This document shows, piece after piece, positions 23,471 to 38,900 of a stretch of 64,000 nt of DNA (positions within the stretch are counted from its first letter, which is position 1; each line of letters starts with the position of its first letter). The DNA is taken from the NCBI GenBank assembly GCA_902806595.1, contig CADCXC010000011.1, forward strand, positions 1,922,001 to 1,986,000, read 5' to 3'. The position numbers were made by a program, and so were the translations under genes. The DNA comes from Pyrenopolyporus hunteri (Eukaryota > Ascomycota > Sordariomycetes > Xylariales > Hypoxylaceae). Under the pieces are notes generated by a model. That model was not told the origin of the DNA, did no database searches, and was given only the letters and a program-made list of their open reading frames with translations.

Positions 23471-24269
23471 AGTTAATTTTAAATTTATAATATTTTATAA
23501 AAAATAAACGATATATTATATATAATAAATAATATATATACGTATTATTTTTTATTCGATAATTTTACAATTATTTTAATAATTTTAATTATAATAATCG
23601 TATTAATTTATTATTTATATAATTTTAAAATTTATTTAAATATAAATTTAATAATATTAACTACATTTTATTAAAACTTTTATAATATCGTTTATTTTAT
23701 TATTCGAATTAATTAAATTTATTTTAAAAAAATTATATAATTAATTTTATTATTTAAAATAATATTATTAATTTATAATAACATTTAATTTTATTTAAAT
23801 TTTATTTTTTAAAATAATTTAATTTTTATAATTTTTTAATTTTATAATTATTATTTCGATATTATATATTTTTATTATAAACTTGAAACCGGCTTTTATA
23901 TTACTTATACCGCTTTTTATTAATTTTTTTAATTTCGATTTCGATTAAAACGATTTAAATAAAAATCTTATCGATAAAAATATATTATTTTTCGTTGAAA
24001 TTTATCATTTTAAATATTTTAATATATATTTAATATGATTATAATTTTTTATTTTAAATAATAAAAATATTAATTTTAATTTCGTTTATTATATTTATTA
24101 TATTATCGTTAAAAACGTTTAGTTAAATATACATTAATCGAATTCGAATAATAGATTTAAAACTTTTTTAATTATATTTAGAAATTTTATTACCGTAATC
24201 TTTTTTTCGCGATTTAATAATAATATCCTTTAAATTAAAATATATTATTTTTATATTTAAATAAAATTT

Positions 24270-24480
24270 AAATATAAATTTACTTTATTTTATTAATTAT
24301 TTAATACGATACGTAATATCGAAAACTAAAAATTAAATTTTGTTAATATTATAAAAAAAAAAAAAATTAAATTACGATTTAAAAAACCGTAATTTTATAC
24401 ATAAATTTCGACGACGTAATCGACCGAAACTTCGATATCGATTATTTAATAAATTAAGTTAATTATATCGAATTATAATA
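24270..24480 (+). repeat. RIP-degraded dispersed repeat, copy B
   Basis: Order of landmarks: AATACGATACGTAATATCGA, an A14-type tract, AACCGTAATTTTATACA, GACGACGTAATCGA, CTTCGATATCGATTATTTAA, AAATTAAGTT. It lies about 0.8 kb from copy A in inverted orientation, so the pair could be the ends of one short element. Confidence 0.55.
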
Positions 24481-27400
24481 TAATTTTAATATTAATATTA
24501 TTTTAAAATTTTATTTAATTGTTTTAATTTTCGATTATTAAATATTTTTTTATAATAATTTATCGTATTTATAACGAATTTTTCGAATCTATAATATATT
24601 TTTTTATAAATTTCGTATTTTATCGAAAAAAAATAACGAAATCGTTTATATTCGCGATAAATATTATAAAATTTCTTCGTTTTATTACGATTTCGAGTAA
24701 ATACATATTATATTTAAAATTATCGACATTTAATTTATTAATAATATAATAAACCGTTATTTAAAAAATTTAACGACACATTTAAAAATCGATAAATTAA
24801 ATAATATACTTTTTTTTTATATTAATATTTATACGATAGTCGATAAAAAAAAATTAACTTTTTTTTTTAAGTTTAAAAAGGAACGATATATATTAATAAC
24901 ACATATATTTTATTTATAATTTCGATATATTTTCGAATAAAAATCTTTATATTATAACCGTAAATATTAAATTTTATATAGTTTTAACCGTTAATTTTTT
25001 TTCGTATAATTCGTTTAATTTATTTTTAATATTTTGATATTATATATATTCGAATCGAACGTTAAGTCGATTAATATTTTTATTTATTAAATTAAAAACA
25101 CCGGGAAAATATTTATTATTTTTACGTAATTTATTTGATTAATATTTACGATTTTTTTTATATTTATTATTTATATTCGAAACGAATCGAACGATTTTCG
25201 AAATAATAAACGTTTTCGATTTATACGAAATTAAACGTTTCGAAAATACTTTTTCGTCTCTTAAAAACGAATAATATATTTTAATAACGACGATAATATA
25301 TATTTATAAAATATTAATAACGACGAAAAAAAATATTATAAAAGTCGAAAACTTTATTATTAAGATATTTTAAACGACGATTTAACATTTAACTTATCGT
25401 CGTTTTCGAAATTCATTAATAATAATAATTATAATAATCGTATAAAAGAAATAAAAGTTGAAACGAAAATTTTTTTCGATTATAAAACTTTTTTTATAAA
25501 AAAAACCGTCTTTTTAAAATACGAAAATTAATATTAAATATAATATTAATTAAATTTATAAAATAATAAATAAGATATATAAAATAAATTAATACGTTTT
25601 TATATTAATAATATTAATATAAAAATTTTTAAATAATTTTATTCGAATAAAAATATAACCCCGTTATTTATACTTTAATAATTAAAAAAAACCTCGATAT
25701 TATTATATTTTATATATTATTAACGGTTTTTTTTACGTCGTTATTATTTTTTATCCTTTTTTTTAATTTTAACTTTTTTAATAGTTTTAACTTATATTGC
25801 CGAATAAATCGTTTAAATTATTTAAATGGAGTACGTCGCCATTTTAAAATTTCGATAATAACCCGCGTATAAATTAAAATTTAATTATTCGACGTTTTTT
25901 AATTATATAACTTATATTAAAAAATATATCGTTTTATTATGTCGTTATCGTTAAAATTATATTTAATGATTATTTAACGTTAATTTAAGTTTTTTTAAAG
26001 GGATTTATTTCGAGGTTTTTTATAATCGATAATCGTTTATTATATACTTTTTAAATAATTTTAAAAAATTTATTACGTTAAATTTTTCGTTAATATCGAT
26101 TAAATAAAATCCACATATAAAAACATATAAAAAAACATAATTATATAAATAAAATTATTATTAACGTTATTATTTTTTATTAATCGATTTATATTTAAAT
26201 TTTACGAAAATTATTATATCGAAAAATTAAAAATTTTATTTAATTTTATTTTATTTATATTTTTCGTAATATATTATATAATAAAAAAAACTTTCATTTA
26301 CTTTTTTTTTTACATTTATAACTTTTATAAATATTTACGTAATTTATTAAATTATAAAATAACATTAATATTAATTTATTAATCGTAATATATATTTTTA
26401 TAATATTTAAAAATTTAATCATTTAAATCTACTTTATAAACTTATATATTTAAAAAAATAAATTTAATAATACGTATATTTAAAAATATAAACTTAATAA
26501 CGTAAACCTAAAAAAATAAATACATATTTAATTTTCCTCGAAAGATTTATATTTTAAAAGTCGAAAAATAAGTTTCGAAAAAATTTTAACGTCGTTATAT
26601 TTAAAAAAAATATAATAATTTTTATTAATAAAACTTTTATCGTTATTATTATAAGATATTACGAAAAATAATAAATTTAAAACTCGATCGATTATAAAAG
26701 ACGTATAAATATTAATTTTATTAAAGTTTTATAAATTATTTAAAAAATTAAACTTATTAAAATAATCGTTTAAATTGTCTTCGAATTTTTCTTTAAAGTT
26801 ATAATTATTAAATTCGAAGTTCGATTTAAAATTATCGTCGTTATTTAATCCCGTATATTTATCGTTATAAAAATTATAATTAATATAATTATAATTAACA
26901 TTAATTTAATTATAACGACGTCGTTATTTAATGGTAAAAAAGCTCGATCCTTTTATATTAATAGCTTTAATATTTAATTTATTAAATTTAGTCGAAAAAA
27001 AAATTTAAATAACTCTTTTTAAACCTTCGTTAATATTAATAAAATTAATAAAAAATACGTCGCTTTTTTTAATATTATTAAATATAACGAAGGTATATTT
27101 ATTATAAAAACCTTAAATTAATTTAATAAATAAATATTTTATAAATATTCGAAAAATCGATATTAAGGGGATGTTATAATAATGTATAAACGTTTTTATA
27201 TCGAAATTATTAAATTTATTTAAAAGGTTTAATACGTACGTATATAAACGATAATAATCGTTTACGTTTTTATCGAGTTTCGGAAAAATTATAAAAACGT
27301 TATAATCGAAAAAATAGTAGATATCGTTATAAAAGTATATTTTATTATTATTAAAAATATATATAATATTAATTTTATAGGTTAAAAAAAATCTTCGTAT

Positions 27401-30400
27401 ATCGTTTTTTTTTATTTAAACGTTCGTATTTTTAAAAATAATATAATTATTTTAAATATACGTAAAATATAATATAACGATATAAAATATTCGATTAAAA
27501 TCGTACGCGAAAAAGTTCGTTAAAAAACTTACTTAAAACGGAAATATTTTTTACTACGATTTAAAAAAAATAAAAAAAAATATTTATTTTATAAAGTTCG
27601 AAATAATAAGATATAAGTTATTTAATAAATTAATTAATGTAAAAATACGTATTAAAGATATATATATAATTTATTATTATTATAACCGGAATAATAAAAA
27701 TAATATCGACCCGGTGGTAAAATATAGTCGATAAAAATAACGTAAATAATTATAAGATTAGGAAATTAAGATAAAAATAAACTTTTTAAATTAAGGTTTA
27801 AATTTTTATCGTTTTTATATATATTATTAATAACGATATAATAGGTATAATAAATTAAATTATAATATACGTCGTAAACTCCGATAAAACTTCGATTAAA
27901 AATTTAAAAAAATAACATTAAAGTCGACGTTTTATAATTAAAATAATAAATAATAATTTAATATTTTAATTTATTACGATAAATTTTATTAAAAAGGGGG
28001 GTATATTAAATAAAAGGTTCGAAATTTATTTTATTATTAATATAATAAATACGATATAATATTAAAATATTAAATATAAAATAAATATAATATTAATGTT
28101 AAAAATTTAATATTAAAAAAAAACGGAAAAAAAAAATATAAAAAAAAAGTAACGTTTAATAAAAATTAAATATTTAATCTTTATTAATTTATTTACGTCC
28201 CCGTGTATTTAATTTACTTAATTAAATAAAAATATAAAAAAAAAATAAAAAATAATTTAATTGATTATTTATATATATTAAAATTAAATTCGTACGTATT
28301 TATTATTACGTAAAATAATAAAATTATTTTTATTATTATTATTATTATAATTATTATTATAAACTATATATTTTTATAATTAAAAGTTTATAATTATTTA
28401 TAATTTATGAATTATAACGTAATTAATTTTTTTTACGAAAAAAAACTTTCGAAATAAAAACTTAAAGATACCCTAAATATAATTTATAATTAAAAAAAAC
28501 GAATTGAAATTAAATTACTTTTAAAATTACGATTAAATTTACTTCGATATTTATTATTTTTACGACGTTAAATTATAACATTTTTACTTTTACCTTTATT
28601 TTTATTTTTATTTTAAGTAAAATTAATATTATTTATTTTTATATTTTTTTTACTTTTAAAATCTTTTATACTTTTCATCGATAACGATAAATTTAATTTA
28701 AATTAAATATTTTAATTTAAATTTAAACACTTATTTAAATTAATATAATTAAATAATCGAAATAATAATTTTAAACGCTTCGATAAATAATTATATTTAT
28801 TATAATTAAACGATTAAAATAATATTATCGAATTTTAACTTTTAAATAAACGGTTATTTTTAAATATATTAAATTACATATCTTCGTAAAACTTCTTTTT
28901 AAAATACTTATCGATATTATAAAAATCGAAGTCGTTAAAATTAAAAATATCGGATATATTATCTTTAATAGTAATAATTTTATCCTCGATAATTCTATTT
29001 AAATTAAAGTTATTATTAAACGATCGAAAAAATACTTTTAAATCTTTAAATAAATTATTATAAAATTTAACGTTAAAATACTTATCGTAAAATATATTAA
29101 TATCGATTTTTATTTTATTTATATTATATTTATTATTTATAAAAGTACGAGTTTTACGAATTTCGATTCGAGGTTTATAATCGATACTTTTAATAATTTA
29201 ATCTTTTATTTATAACTTTTTCTTAAAATAAATAAAAATAAAAAATAAATTAAAATTTTTTTTTTAATAACGACATTAATTTAAAATAATACGGTAAAAT
29301 CGTTAAAAATAAATTATACGAAACGAATGAAAAAATATTCGACGGAAATTTTATTAACGGGTAAATACCGTAAATTATAATATAAATTAATTATTTTTAA
29401 ACTTACCTTTTTTTCGTTTAATAAAAATTAAAACATATAGATAATTAATGTAAATAAATAACGTTCGATACATTTAAAAATAAAAATAAAATAACTTTAA
29501 TTTAAAAAATAATAAATATTTTAACGAATAGATAAAAAATTCACCGATACATTAAAAAAATCATTTCGTTTTAATTTAATATTATTAACATATTTACGCA
29601 TTATATTTTAATTAAATTAATTTTTTATTATTAAAAAAACGACGTAATTTAAATAAAATTCGATAAATATTTCGATAATACGATAAATTTCGATAAAAAA
29701 TTATCGAAAAAATTTTCGAAAAAGTTTTAGTTATAATTAATTTCGTTCGGGTTTAAGCGGTTTTAAACGACGATACGATTATTTCGTATACGAACGATTC
29801 GATTACGAACGAATTATCGAACGTATTTATCGACGTAATCGAATAAAAAAACTTTTATTTTTATTATTTTCGTTTTTATCGTTATTATTATTATTTTTTT
29901 TACGATTATTTACGAAGGTTTATTAAAACGACGATAATTTAATAAAAAAACGTTAATAATCGAAATTTAGATATATAAAATAACGGTTTAAATATTTTTT
30001 ATTAATAATTAAATATTTAATATATTTAATAATCGTAAATATTATTTATAATTATTATTATTATAGTTTAAAACGTAAAAAAAATAATAATTTCCTTATA
30101 AAATATCGTTTAAAAGTACGGTAATAAAAATTAAATTTATAATTTCGAAGAGAAAAATATATAATTAATTATTTTATTTTATTTTATTTAAAAATTAAAC
30201 GTTTTTAATTATTATATATAAAACGTAATACGTAATTATATAATCGATATTATTATTATTAAAAATATTAAAAATAAATAACGGTTTTAAATTAAAATAA
30301 TTCGAATAGTAAAAATCGATAACGCGTTATAATTTATTATATAAATAATTTAAGGGAAACGTTATAATTTAAAAATAACGGATTTTTAATATAATTATTA

Positions 30401-32999
30401 TACGAATATATATATAAAGTTATTTAACGTTATAAAAATTAATATAAAAAATAATAATAATTATTTATTTATTTACTTATTTATTTAAATGTATACGATA
30501 TAATGTTAAAATTATATAAAATATATAATTTTTCGATATCGAAAAAATACGTATAGTTTTTTTTTATATAAGTATATATAAATATCGAATGCGTTAATAC
30601 GTTAAAAGTTTATTAAATAAATATAAAATTACTTCGCCGTAAAAAATTAAAAAATTACGGTTATAAAATTAATTAAATTAATAATTAAAAGAAAAATATT
30701 ATATATAAAAAATAAGCGAATAAATATTATAATAACGCTTTTTTCGAAACGTGTCGCGTATATAATTTATTATTTAAAACTCGTAATTTTTATACCATTT
30801 ATTTAAATTTTTTAAATTAATTATTAATTATTAATTATTAATTATTAACTCGATTTTTTAATTAAATATTTATAATACTTTTATTTATTAACATTTATTT
30901 TAATTAACTTTTATAATAAAAGGTTACGACGTTACGAAAAATAATAAATATAAATATAATTTTTATTTCGAATTTTTTTTTCGAAATAAATATTAAATTT
31001 CGATCGATTATATTAATAACGAATAATAAAATAAATAATTTAAGTACCATTATATATTAATTTATATAAAATAATACATTTTAATATTTTAACTTTTTAA
31101 CGTTTTTTTTCCTCGAAATAAAATTTTATTTTATTAATTAATAATATTAAATAACACTTTTATTCGAAATTACATTATTTTTATTAAAATTATATTTTTT
31201 TAAATTTTATATAATGTATAATGTATAGGGTAGTTCGGGTATTTTTATTCGAAGTTATATTATTTTTAATTAATATGTATTTTTTTAATTTTATATTATA
31301 TAATACGATATTTTTACTTGCGACTTTATTATTTTTTTTAATTAATTTATTATATCTTAAATATTATATAAAGTTTTTTTTTACTTTAATTTATATATAT
31401 TTTTTTATTCTTATATTTTATTTATTTTATTTTTATATTATTATATTATATATATTAATTATATTAATAAATATTTCGTAAGTTTAAGTTTTATTTATTT
31501 TAAATTTTACATATATTTATTTAATTTAAAAAATTATTTAACTTATTTATATATATCGTTTATTTTATATTTATATTATTATATTATATATATTAAATAT
31601 ATTAAAATATACGTAAATATAATACGTATTTTTAAACATTAAAATAAAATTATAATAAAACGCGTCGAATTTATTTTTTATATTTTAATTTTTTCTTATA
31701 TTTTTTTTTATTTTATTATTTATTTAAATAATTTTTTTATATATAACTTAAATAATTAATATTAAAATAAAAGATATTAACTTCGATTTTATAAAATAAT
31801 TTAATTTATAATTTAATTTTTTTATTATAGCGTAATTTATAGTTTCGTTTAATAATAAAATTTCGAAAATAACGAATATATCGATCGTATAATAAAATTA
31901 ATAAATTTTAAATATATTATAATAAATATAAAATAATATAAATATTTTTACTTATAAATTTATATTAATACGTATAAAAAAAACATTATTAATATTAATA
32001 CGTACTTTAATTATATAAATACGCGTTTTAATTATATAAATACGCGTATTACCGATTTTAACACGTAAATAAATATTCGATTCGATGTTTTCGACATTCG
32101 TTTTAAAATTCGATTCGAAACATCGTAAGTAATTTTTATCCTTTTTTTTATATTTGATTATTTAAATATTTAAATATTAATTAATATTTTATTATAAAAA
32201 GTATAATATTTTCGTACGATTTATTAATAATTATACTACGAGCTCGAATATTAAATTAAAATCATTTTAATTTATGAAAATTAACACCTTTATTTATTAA
32301 TTAAAAAATAAATTAATAAATAATCTTCGAATATTATTTAATAAAAGCTTAATTAATTTAAATATATAATTATACTTATTTTTAATAATTGTCGATTTAA
32401 GTCGAATTTTATCGATTTTAAACGTAGATTTTTTTAAAACGACGTCGATAAAATTATAAAAGGTTTTTATAACGATTAAGTTAATAAATATACGTTTATT
32501 TTAATTATTAAAAATTATATAAACGTAGGGAAAAATTATTATTACGGGGATTTTTTAAAATAAAATTACATTAAATAAATAATCGACTTTATAATGTTAT
32601 AATAAACATATATAAAATTTATATTTTTTCGAGTTATAATTAAATTTTTTTTTTTTTTCGTAATATTAATATGTTTTATCCTTTTTATTTTTATTTAATT
32701 TTTTAATTTATAATAAAATATATCTTATAAACGTATAAATTTTTTAAAGTTATTTTTATAATAATAAGTAGTTTTTTATTATAAACGTATTAATTTTTTT
32801 TATAATTATGTTAACGTTTTAATGTCGCGCGATAAAATTTAATAAATACGTTATAATTAATATAAATATAAAAAAATACGTTTACGATATAAAATTACTT
32901 ATTATTATAAAAATATTTATTATAAAATATAAATTTTATAATTTAATATATCTATAATAAATTAATAATATTAAATAAATATTATAATAATAATAAAAC

Positions 33000-33126
33000 G
33001 TACGATACGATAAATTAAAATTAAATTTTATTAATATTAAGGAAAAAAAAAAAACTTAAATCGCGATTTTATATAAATACGTTAAAAGCGAAATCGATTA
33101 ACGCTTCGATATAAATAAATTAAGTT
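33000..33126 (+). repeat. RIP-degraded dispersed repeat, copy C
   Basis: Same landmark order as copy B: TACGATACGATAAATTAAAA, TTTTATTAATATTAA, an A tract, TCGCGATTTTATATAAATAC, GCGAAATCGATTAACGCTTC, AAATAAATTAAGTT. Confidence 0.5.
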
Positions 33127-35204
33127 AATATTATTATATTTAATATTTATTATTTATTTTATACGAACGATTATTAAATCGCGATATTTTTAAAAAAATA
33201 TTAAATTAATATATTAAAATAACTACTTTTTAAAACATTAAAAAATTCGCATACATTTAATAATAAATTTAAGTTTTTAATATATTATAAATAAAACTTT
33301 AATTTAAAAATCCGTAAATTTAATTACGCCGCTTTTTTCGTAAATTAAAAATCGATCGTTTAAAACGAATCGATTATAATTTATTTCATCGTAAATTTAT
33401 TTATAAAACTTTAATGTAATATTTTTCGTAATATATAATATTTAATCGATATTATAAACTTTTTATTTTTTTTACATTTAAGGTTATTTATTAATCTTTT
33501 ATACGACTTTTCGTTTATTTAATTAATCGATAAAATATTTCGAAAAAAAGTGTCGATATACGTTATCGTAAAAACTTATATATTAATTACGTTAATATAA
33601 CTTAAATTTCTATATTTAATAACTTCGAAAATAAAAGTAACACGAAAATTAATTTTAGTTTATTTATTTTTTTCTTTTATAATAATTTTATTAAAATTAT
33701 CGATTAATGTTATTTAAAAAAAAAAATATTATCGTTTCGAATTATAAAAATATTAAAAATTATAATATTATAATATATAACGTTATTTTTATAAAAAAAG
33801 TTTAAACTTTTAATTGCGTCGTAAAAAAATTATTTACGTTATTTTTTATTATTTAAACGTTTTTTATTTCTTAAAAAATTATATATGTTATTTTTAATTA
33901 ACGACGCGATAAATGTAAAGTCATCGATTACGTTATTAAATTCTAATAAGTCGATATTTATATAACGACATTATACGTTAATAAATAATAAAAAATGGTA
34001 TCGTATTTATTATTAAACTTTAAATAATTAATTTCTTCGATTTCGTAATTATTTAAAGCATCGAATCGTTTATTATAAATATATGTTAATATGGTATTTT
34101 TTTTTTATAATTTTTATATTATAAGGTATTTTAATGCGAATTTCTTTAATAATTACGAGTTTTTTCGTCGTAATATTTATACTTACGTTTATATAATTAA
34201 ATATCCCCGTTTTAAATATATTATAATAATGGAAAATATATTCGTATTTTTATTAATGTTTTTAAATAAAAAATAAGTCGAGGAATTTAAAAAAGATTAA
34301 GTAATCGTTTTTATATATTTATAATAAAAAATCGTCGCGATTAATAATAAAGTTATTTACGATAAATTTTAATAATAATTTTAACTTTTATAATTTTTCT
34401 TCGAAATGTATACGATTTTATCGTTATTATAATATAATTTTATCGTTTACTTTTATACGTAAATTTTTACCGTTATCGAAACTATTTAAGTAATCGATAT
34501 AATAAATTTTCGAAATAACTTATAATATAAACACTTTAAATATTAAATTAAAAAAAATAACGGTTATTATTAACGTTATTAATTTATTTACTTCGAAAAA
34601 AAAATCTATATTTTTATTATTTTTTATTATTTTAAACTTTAAATTTAACCGTTAATTATTATTTACGCCGTTAAAATTTTAATCGAATATAAAAATAAAA
34701 AAAACCGATAAATTAACGAATTAATTAACTTTAAAATTCGTTATAATTAAAGATGGTAAAAGATATTTTTTTAATTTATTTTAACTTTTATTATTTACGT
34801 TAATAAATTTACCGTAATAATTCGATTTTTAATTAATTTTATTAATTGTTTATAATAAAATATAATTAATAAAATTATTATTAAAAATTATTATTATAAA
34901 TTTAATTTTAATAAATATTTTTCGGTGGCGTATAAATTAAACGTAATAAAAATATATTTACTTTAATTAATAATATTAATTATTTTAATTATTTAAATAA
35001 ACGAATATAATATTAATAAAATTAAAGTTATTTAAATATATAAACGGGGGAATTTTTTTAATTATAACCGTATTATATAATTAACGTTATATAATTATTT
35101 AATTTATAAATAATATACTTTTAAATAATTAATTTTTTATTTTTTAATTTACCGTTAAAAAAAGGTTATAAAAAATAAATAAAAATTCGTTCGAAAGATA
35201 TAAA

Positions 35205-35490
35205 ATATTTATATGATAATAAATATAATAATAAATATAATAATCGATATAATAATAATAAATATAATAGTAAGTATAATAATAAATATAATAACGGTCG
35301 ATATAATAGCGTTAATATAGTGGTGATTAGTGTAATAATAATCGATGTAACGGTAGTTAATATAATAATAATCGATATAACGGTAATTAATATAACGGTA
35401 ATCGATATAACGGTAATTAATATAATGGTAAATATAATAATCGATATAATAATTAATATAATAATTAATATAATAATCGACATACGTAAT
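35205..35490. repeat. AT-rich tandem array with GATATAAYGGTAATTAATAT-like units
   Basis: Units of the type ATAATCGATATAAYGGTAATTA repeat with small variations across about 280 bp, flanked by simpler ATAATAAATATAATAA units. This periodicity keeps long open frames on both strands (35166-35483 and 35320-35502) that encode only isoleucine-rich low complexity and are not genes. Confidence 0.75.
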
Positions 35491-35929
35491 AAAAATTATT
35501 AAATAAAAAAAATTATAAAAAATTAAATCGTAATATAAATCGTAATAAAAATTATAATTAAAATAATAATTATAAAAATTAAATTTACTTTAAAAAATAT
35601 ACTTTAATTTTTAAAATAAAATACGTTAAACTACATTAAAAAGTTTAAATTAATTATAATTCGAATCGATTTTATTAATTATTTTTCGTTTTTATTAATT
35701 ATTTTACTTTTTTTTTTAATTTTAAATATTAAATTTTTATTTTAAAATAAAAAATAAATTTCGATTAAAATTTAAATAAATTTATTAAATAAATAAATAT
35801 TTATATAGATTTAATTTAAAATTTTATTTATATTTATTTAATCGTAAAAATAAAGTTTATATTATAATATTATACGATATTTTAACGGTATCGAACAATC
35901 GACGGTATAATAAAAAACGGGCGTATAAA

Positions 35930-35954
35930 ATAATAATAATAATAATAATAATAA
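35930..35954. repeat. (TAA)n microsatellite
   Basis: About eight consecutive TAA units inside the AT-rich block. Confidence 0.85.
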
Positions 35955-38900
35955 CGGTAATAATAACGAATAATCGTATTATATTAAAATCGCACTTTTT
36001 TATAAATATTTAAATATTAAAATCGTAAATAAAAATTATATATTTATTTAAATATTTAATTTAATAAACTCGTATATTTTAAAAAAAAAACGGGGGAAAA
36101 AAATTAAAAAAATGTAAATATATATTTATAAACATCGATTAAAATAATATATTATAATTATAATTATATCGATAAATTATTTTAATTTAACTTATTTAAT
36201 TTTAACGAATTTATAAAAATCTTTTATATGTAAATTTTTTATAATATTTAAATTTAAATAATAATACTCGTCGATAAATATTATATTTATTATTTAATAT
36301 TTTTTAAATAAATTACGAAATTAATTAATTTTAACTTCTTTATAAATTATTATTAAAATTTCCGTTAATATTAATTAATCGAAAATTACGATTTATAGAT
36401 TTAATAAATTTAATTAACGGTTACGTAATTTTACGTTTTTTAATAAACGTATTATATTATTATAAAAAATGTATAAATAAAAGTATAAAAGATTTATTAA
36501 TAAATACTTTATTAAAACGATTATAGTTACGAAAATTTAAAATAATAATAAAATTTACGTTAACGTTAATAAATAGATGCGATTTTTTATTAATTAACGA
36601 TAATTTAATACGAAGATTCGACTTTTTTAATATAATAAACGATTTTAAATTTTACGAAAAATTATTAAATTATTTTTTATCGATAATAATTATAATATTT
36701 CGTATAAATTTTTTCGACTTTTCGTTTAGAAACGATACGTTTAATTTTTTCGTTTAAATAACTCGTTTAACGGTAATTTAATAATTATAAAACACGGGGA
36801 TTTTTTTAATCGATATAATATTAATCGTTATAAATAAATTTTTATTAAGATTTATAATTTATTTCGTTTATTATATTAATATAATTATTTTATTTTATTT
36901 TAATTTTTTTAATTTTTACGATGGAAAAAATTATTTTTTTTTTTCGGCGACGACTATAATATTTAAAAGGTTGTTATCGCCGGATATAAAATCGATAAAA
37001 ACCCGCGTCGATAAAATGTTAATACGTATAATAAATTCGGTTATTTTTTATTAAATATTAACGATTTTTTTAATTAACTTTAAAAAATTAATTAATTTTT
37101 ACCGTTTTATTATATATTTAAAAACGAATTTAAGACGGTTTTTTACTTTAACTCGAAAGAATTATTTTTCGTAATTTATCGAATAGTAATAACGAAGTAA
37201 AGTATAAATCGAAATTCGATTATAATGGCGAAAATTTTAAATTATTAAGAAATAAATTATCGTTCGAATCTCCGTTTTAAGTTACGGTTCCTTACGTAGA
37301 TATAAACGGATGAAAAAAAAGTAATAAATCGTTAATATTATATTTTTAAAAAAAGAGTTTTATACGATTTCGATATATAATTATATAAGCCGTAAATAAT
37401 GTATATATAATAACGTTTTTTAAGATTTTTTAAAGGTTCGTTTTTAAATTTAATAAATAATTTATTTCTATTTTTTTATAATTTTTTAATTATAATAAAG
37501 TAATTTTATTAAATCGTAATAAAATTACCTTCGAAATAAACTTTATATTTTTAATTTATTTATAAAATTTCCGTTCGTTAAAATTAAATTTACGAATTAT
37601 ATTATTTATAAATTAATCGTATAAAAAATAAAAGAATTTAAAGTAAAAAATTATAATATTTATTTATTTTATATCGATATATATTAATATAATATTAAAT
37701 AAAATTTTTAATAAATATATAAATTTTCGTCGCGTAAATTAAAATAAACGTTATTTTTTCCTCGATATTATTAACGTAATATTAATAAAAAAATAATTTA
37801 ATTTATAATTTAATTATTATATCGTTTCGTTTAAAATAAATCTTTTTATTCGTTTTATAACGAGCGTTTTTTTTTCGTATATTATTATACCCCTTTAATA
37901 CACCTATAATAACCGTTTCGATGTTAAATAAAAAAAAATTATTTAACGTAATTAAATTATATTTAATTTTTTTATTCGTAGTAAAATTAATTTAAAGTTA
38001 TATATAATAAGATTTAATATTAAATTTAAATCGATACGTATAAATAATAATAAAATTTAAACCTAAAAAAGTAATAAATTAATAAAAGGATAACGAATTT
38101 AACGAATTTAATAAGTTCGAAAAGTTTAATAACTTTTTAAATTTTTTATATTTTTTTTTCCATTCGTTAATAATAAGTTAATAAAAAAAGAAAAAATAAA
38201 TAAAGTATCGTTAACGGTAATTATCGTTAAAAAATCGAATAATTTTTTTATAAAATAAGTTTTTTCTTTTATTATATATTTTTAATAATACCTATTTTAT
38301 ATTTTTTTTATATACGTCGAAATTAATTATTATTAAAGTATAGATAATATTTATCGATTTAATAATCGTATTAAAAACCTAAAAATATCGAACGTTAAAT
38401 AAATTAATTTACGATATTAATTATTATTTAAGTATTTAAATATATTATATAAATTATTTTAATATTAAATACGATATTATCGTAAAATAAAACGGTAAAT
38501 AATTTCGTTTTTTTAATTTTTTTTTCGAATTAATTATTATTATATATAATAATAATTATTTCGAACGCTTCGATATTTCGATTAAATATAAAAATTTATT
38601 TATTGCTATCGAAAATTTTACGGTATTACGTAACGCTTTTAAAAATTAAATAAAACTACTATTAATAATTAAAATCTCGTTTAATTATTAATAATCGAAA
38701 TTTAATTATTAATATTAATATAAAATATTAATTCGAAATCGAAATATTTATTAAAAGAAATTTTATTACGCGTTAAAAAAAAATACCGAACCCCGTTAAT
38801 AAAAGTTAAAAAACTTTATTATGTATTTTATTATACGTTAATAAAAACGTTTCGTTAATAATTTTTAATGATTACTTCTTAATCGTAAACGAAGGTATTT

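Noticed and set aside
31221..31481. 86-codon open frame in the AT-rich block encoding a hydrophobic Phe/Ile/Tyr-rich peptide
   Set aside because: Composition-driven: T-rich DNA gives Phe/Leu/Ile/Tyr. No motif, no neighbouring exon, and it lies inside RIP-degraded DNA.
34091..34276. 61-codon open frame in the AT-rich block
   Set aside because: Low-complexity Phe/Tyr/Ile/Asn peptide expected by chance in AT-rich DNA.
35166..35502. Overlapping Ile-rich open frames on both strands
   Set aside because: Explained entirely by the tandem AT-rich array, whose period avoids stops.
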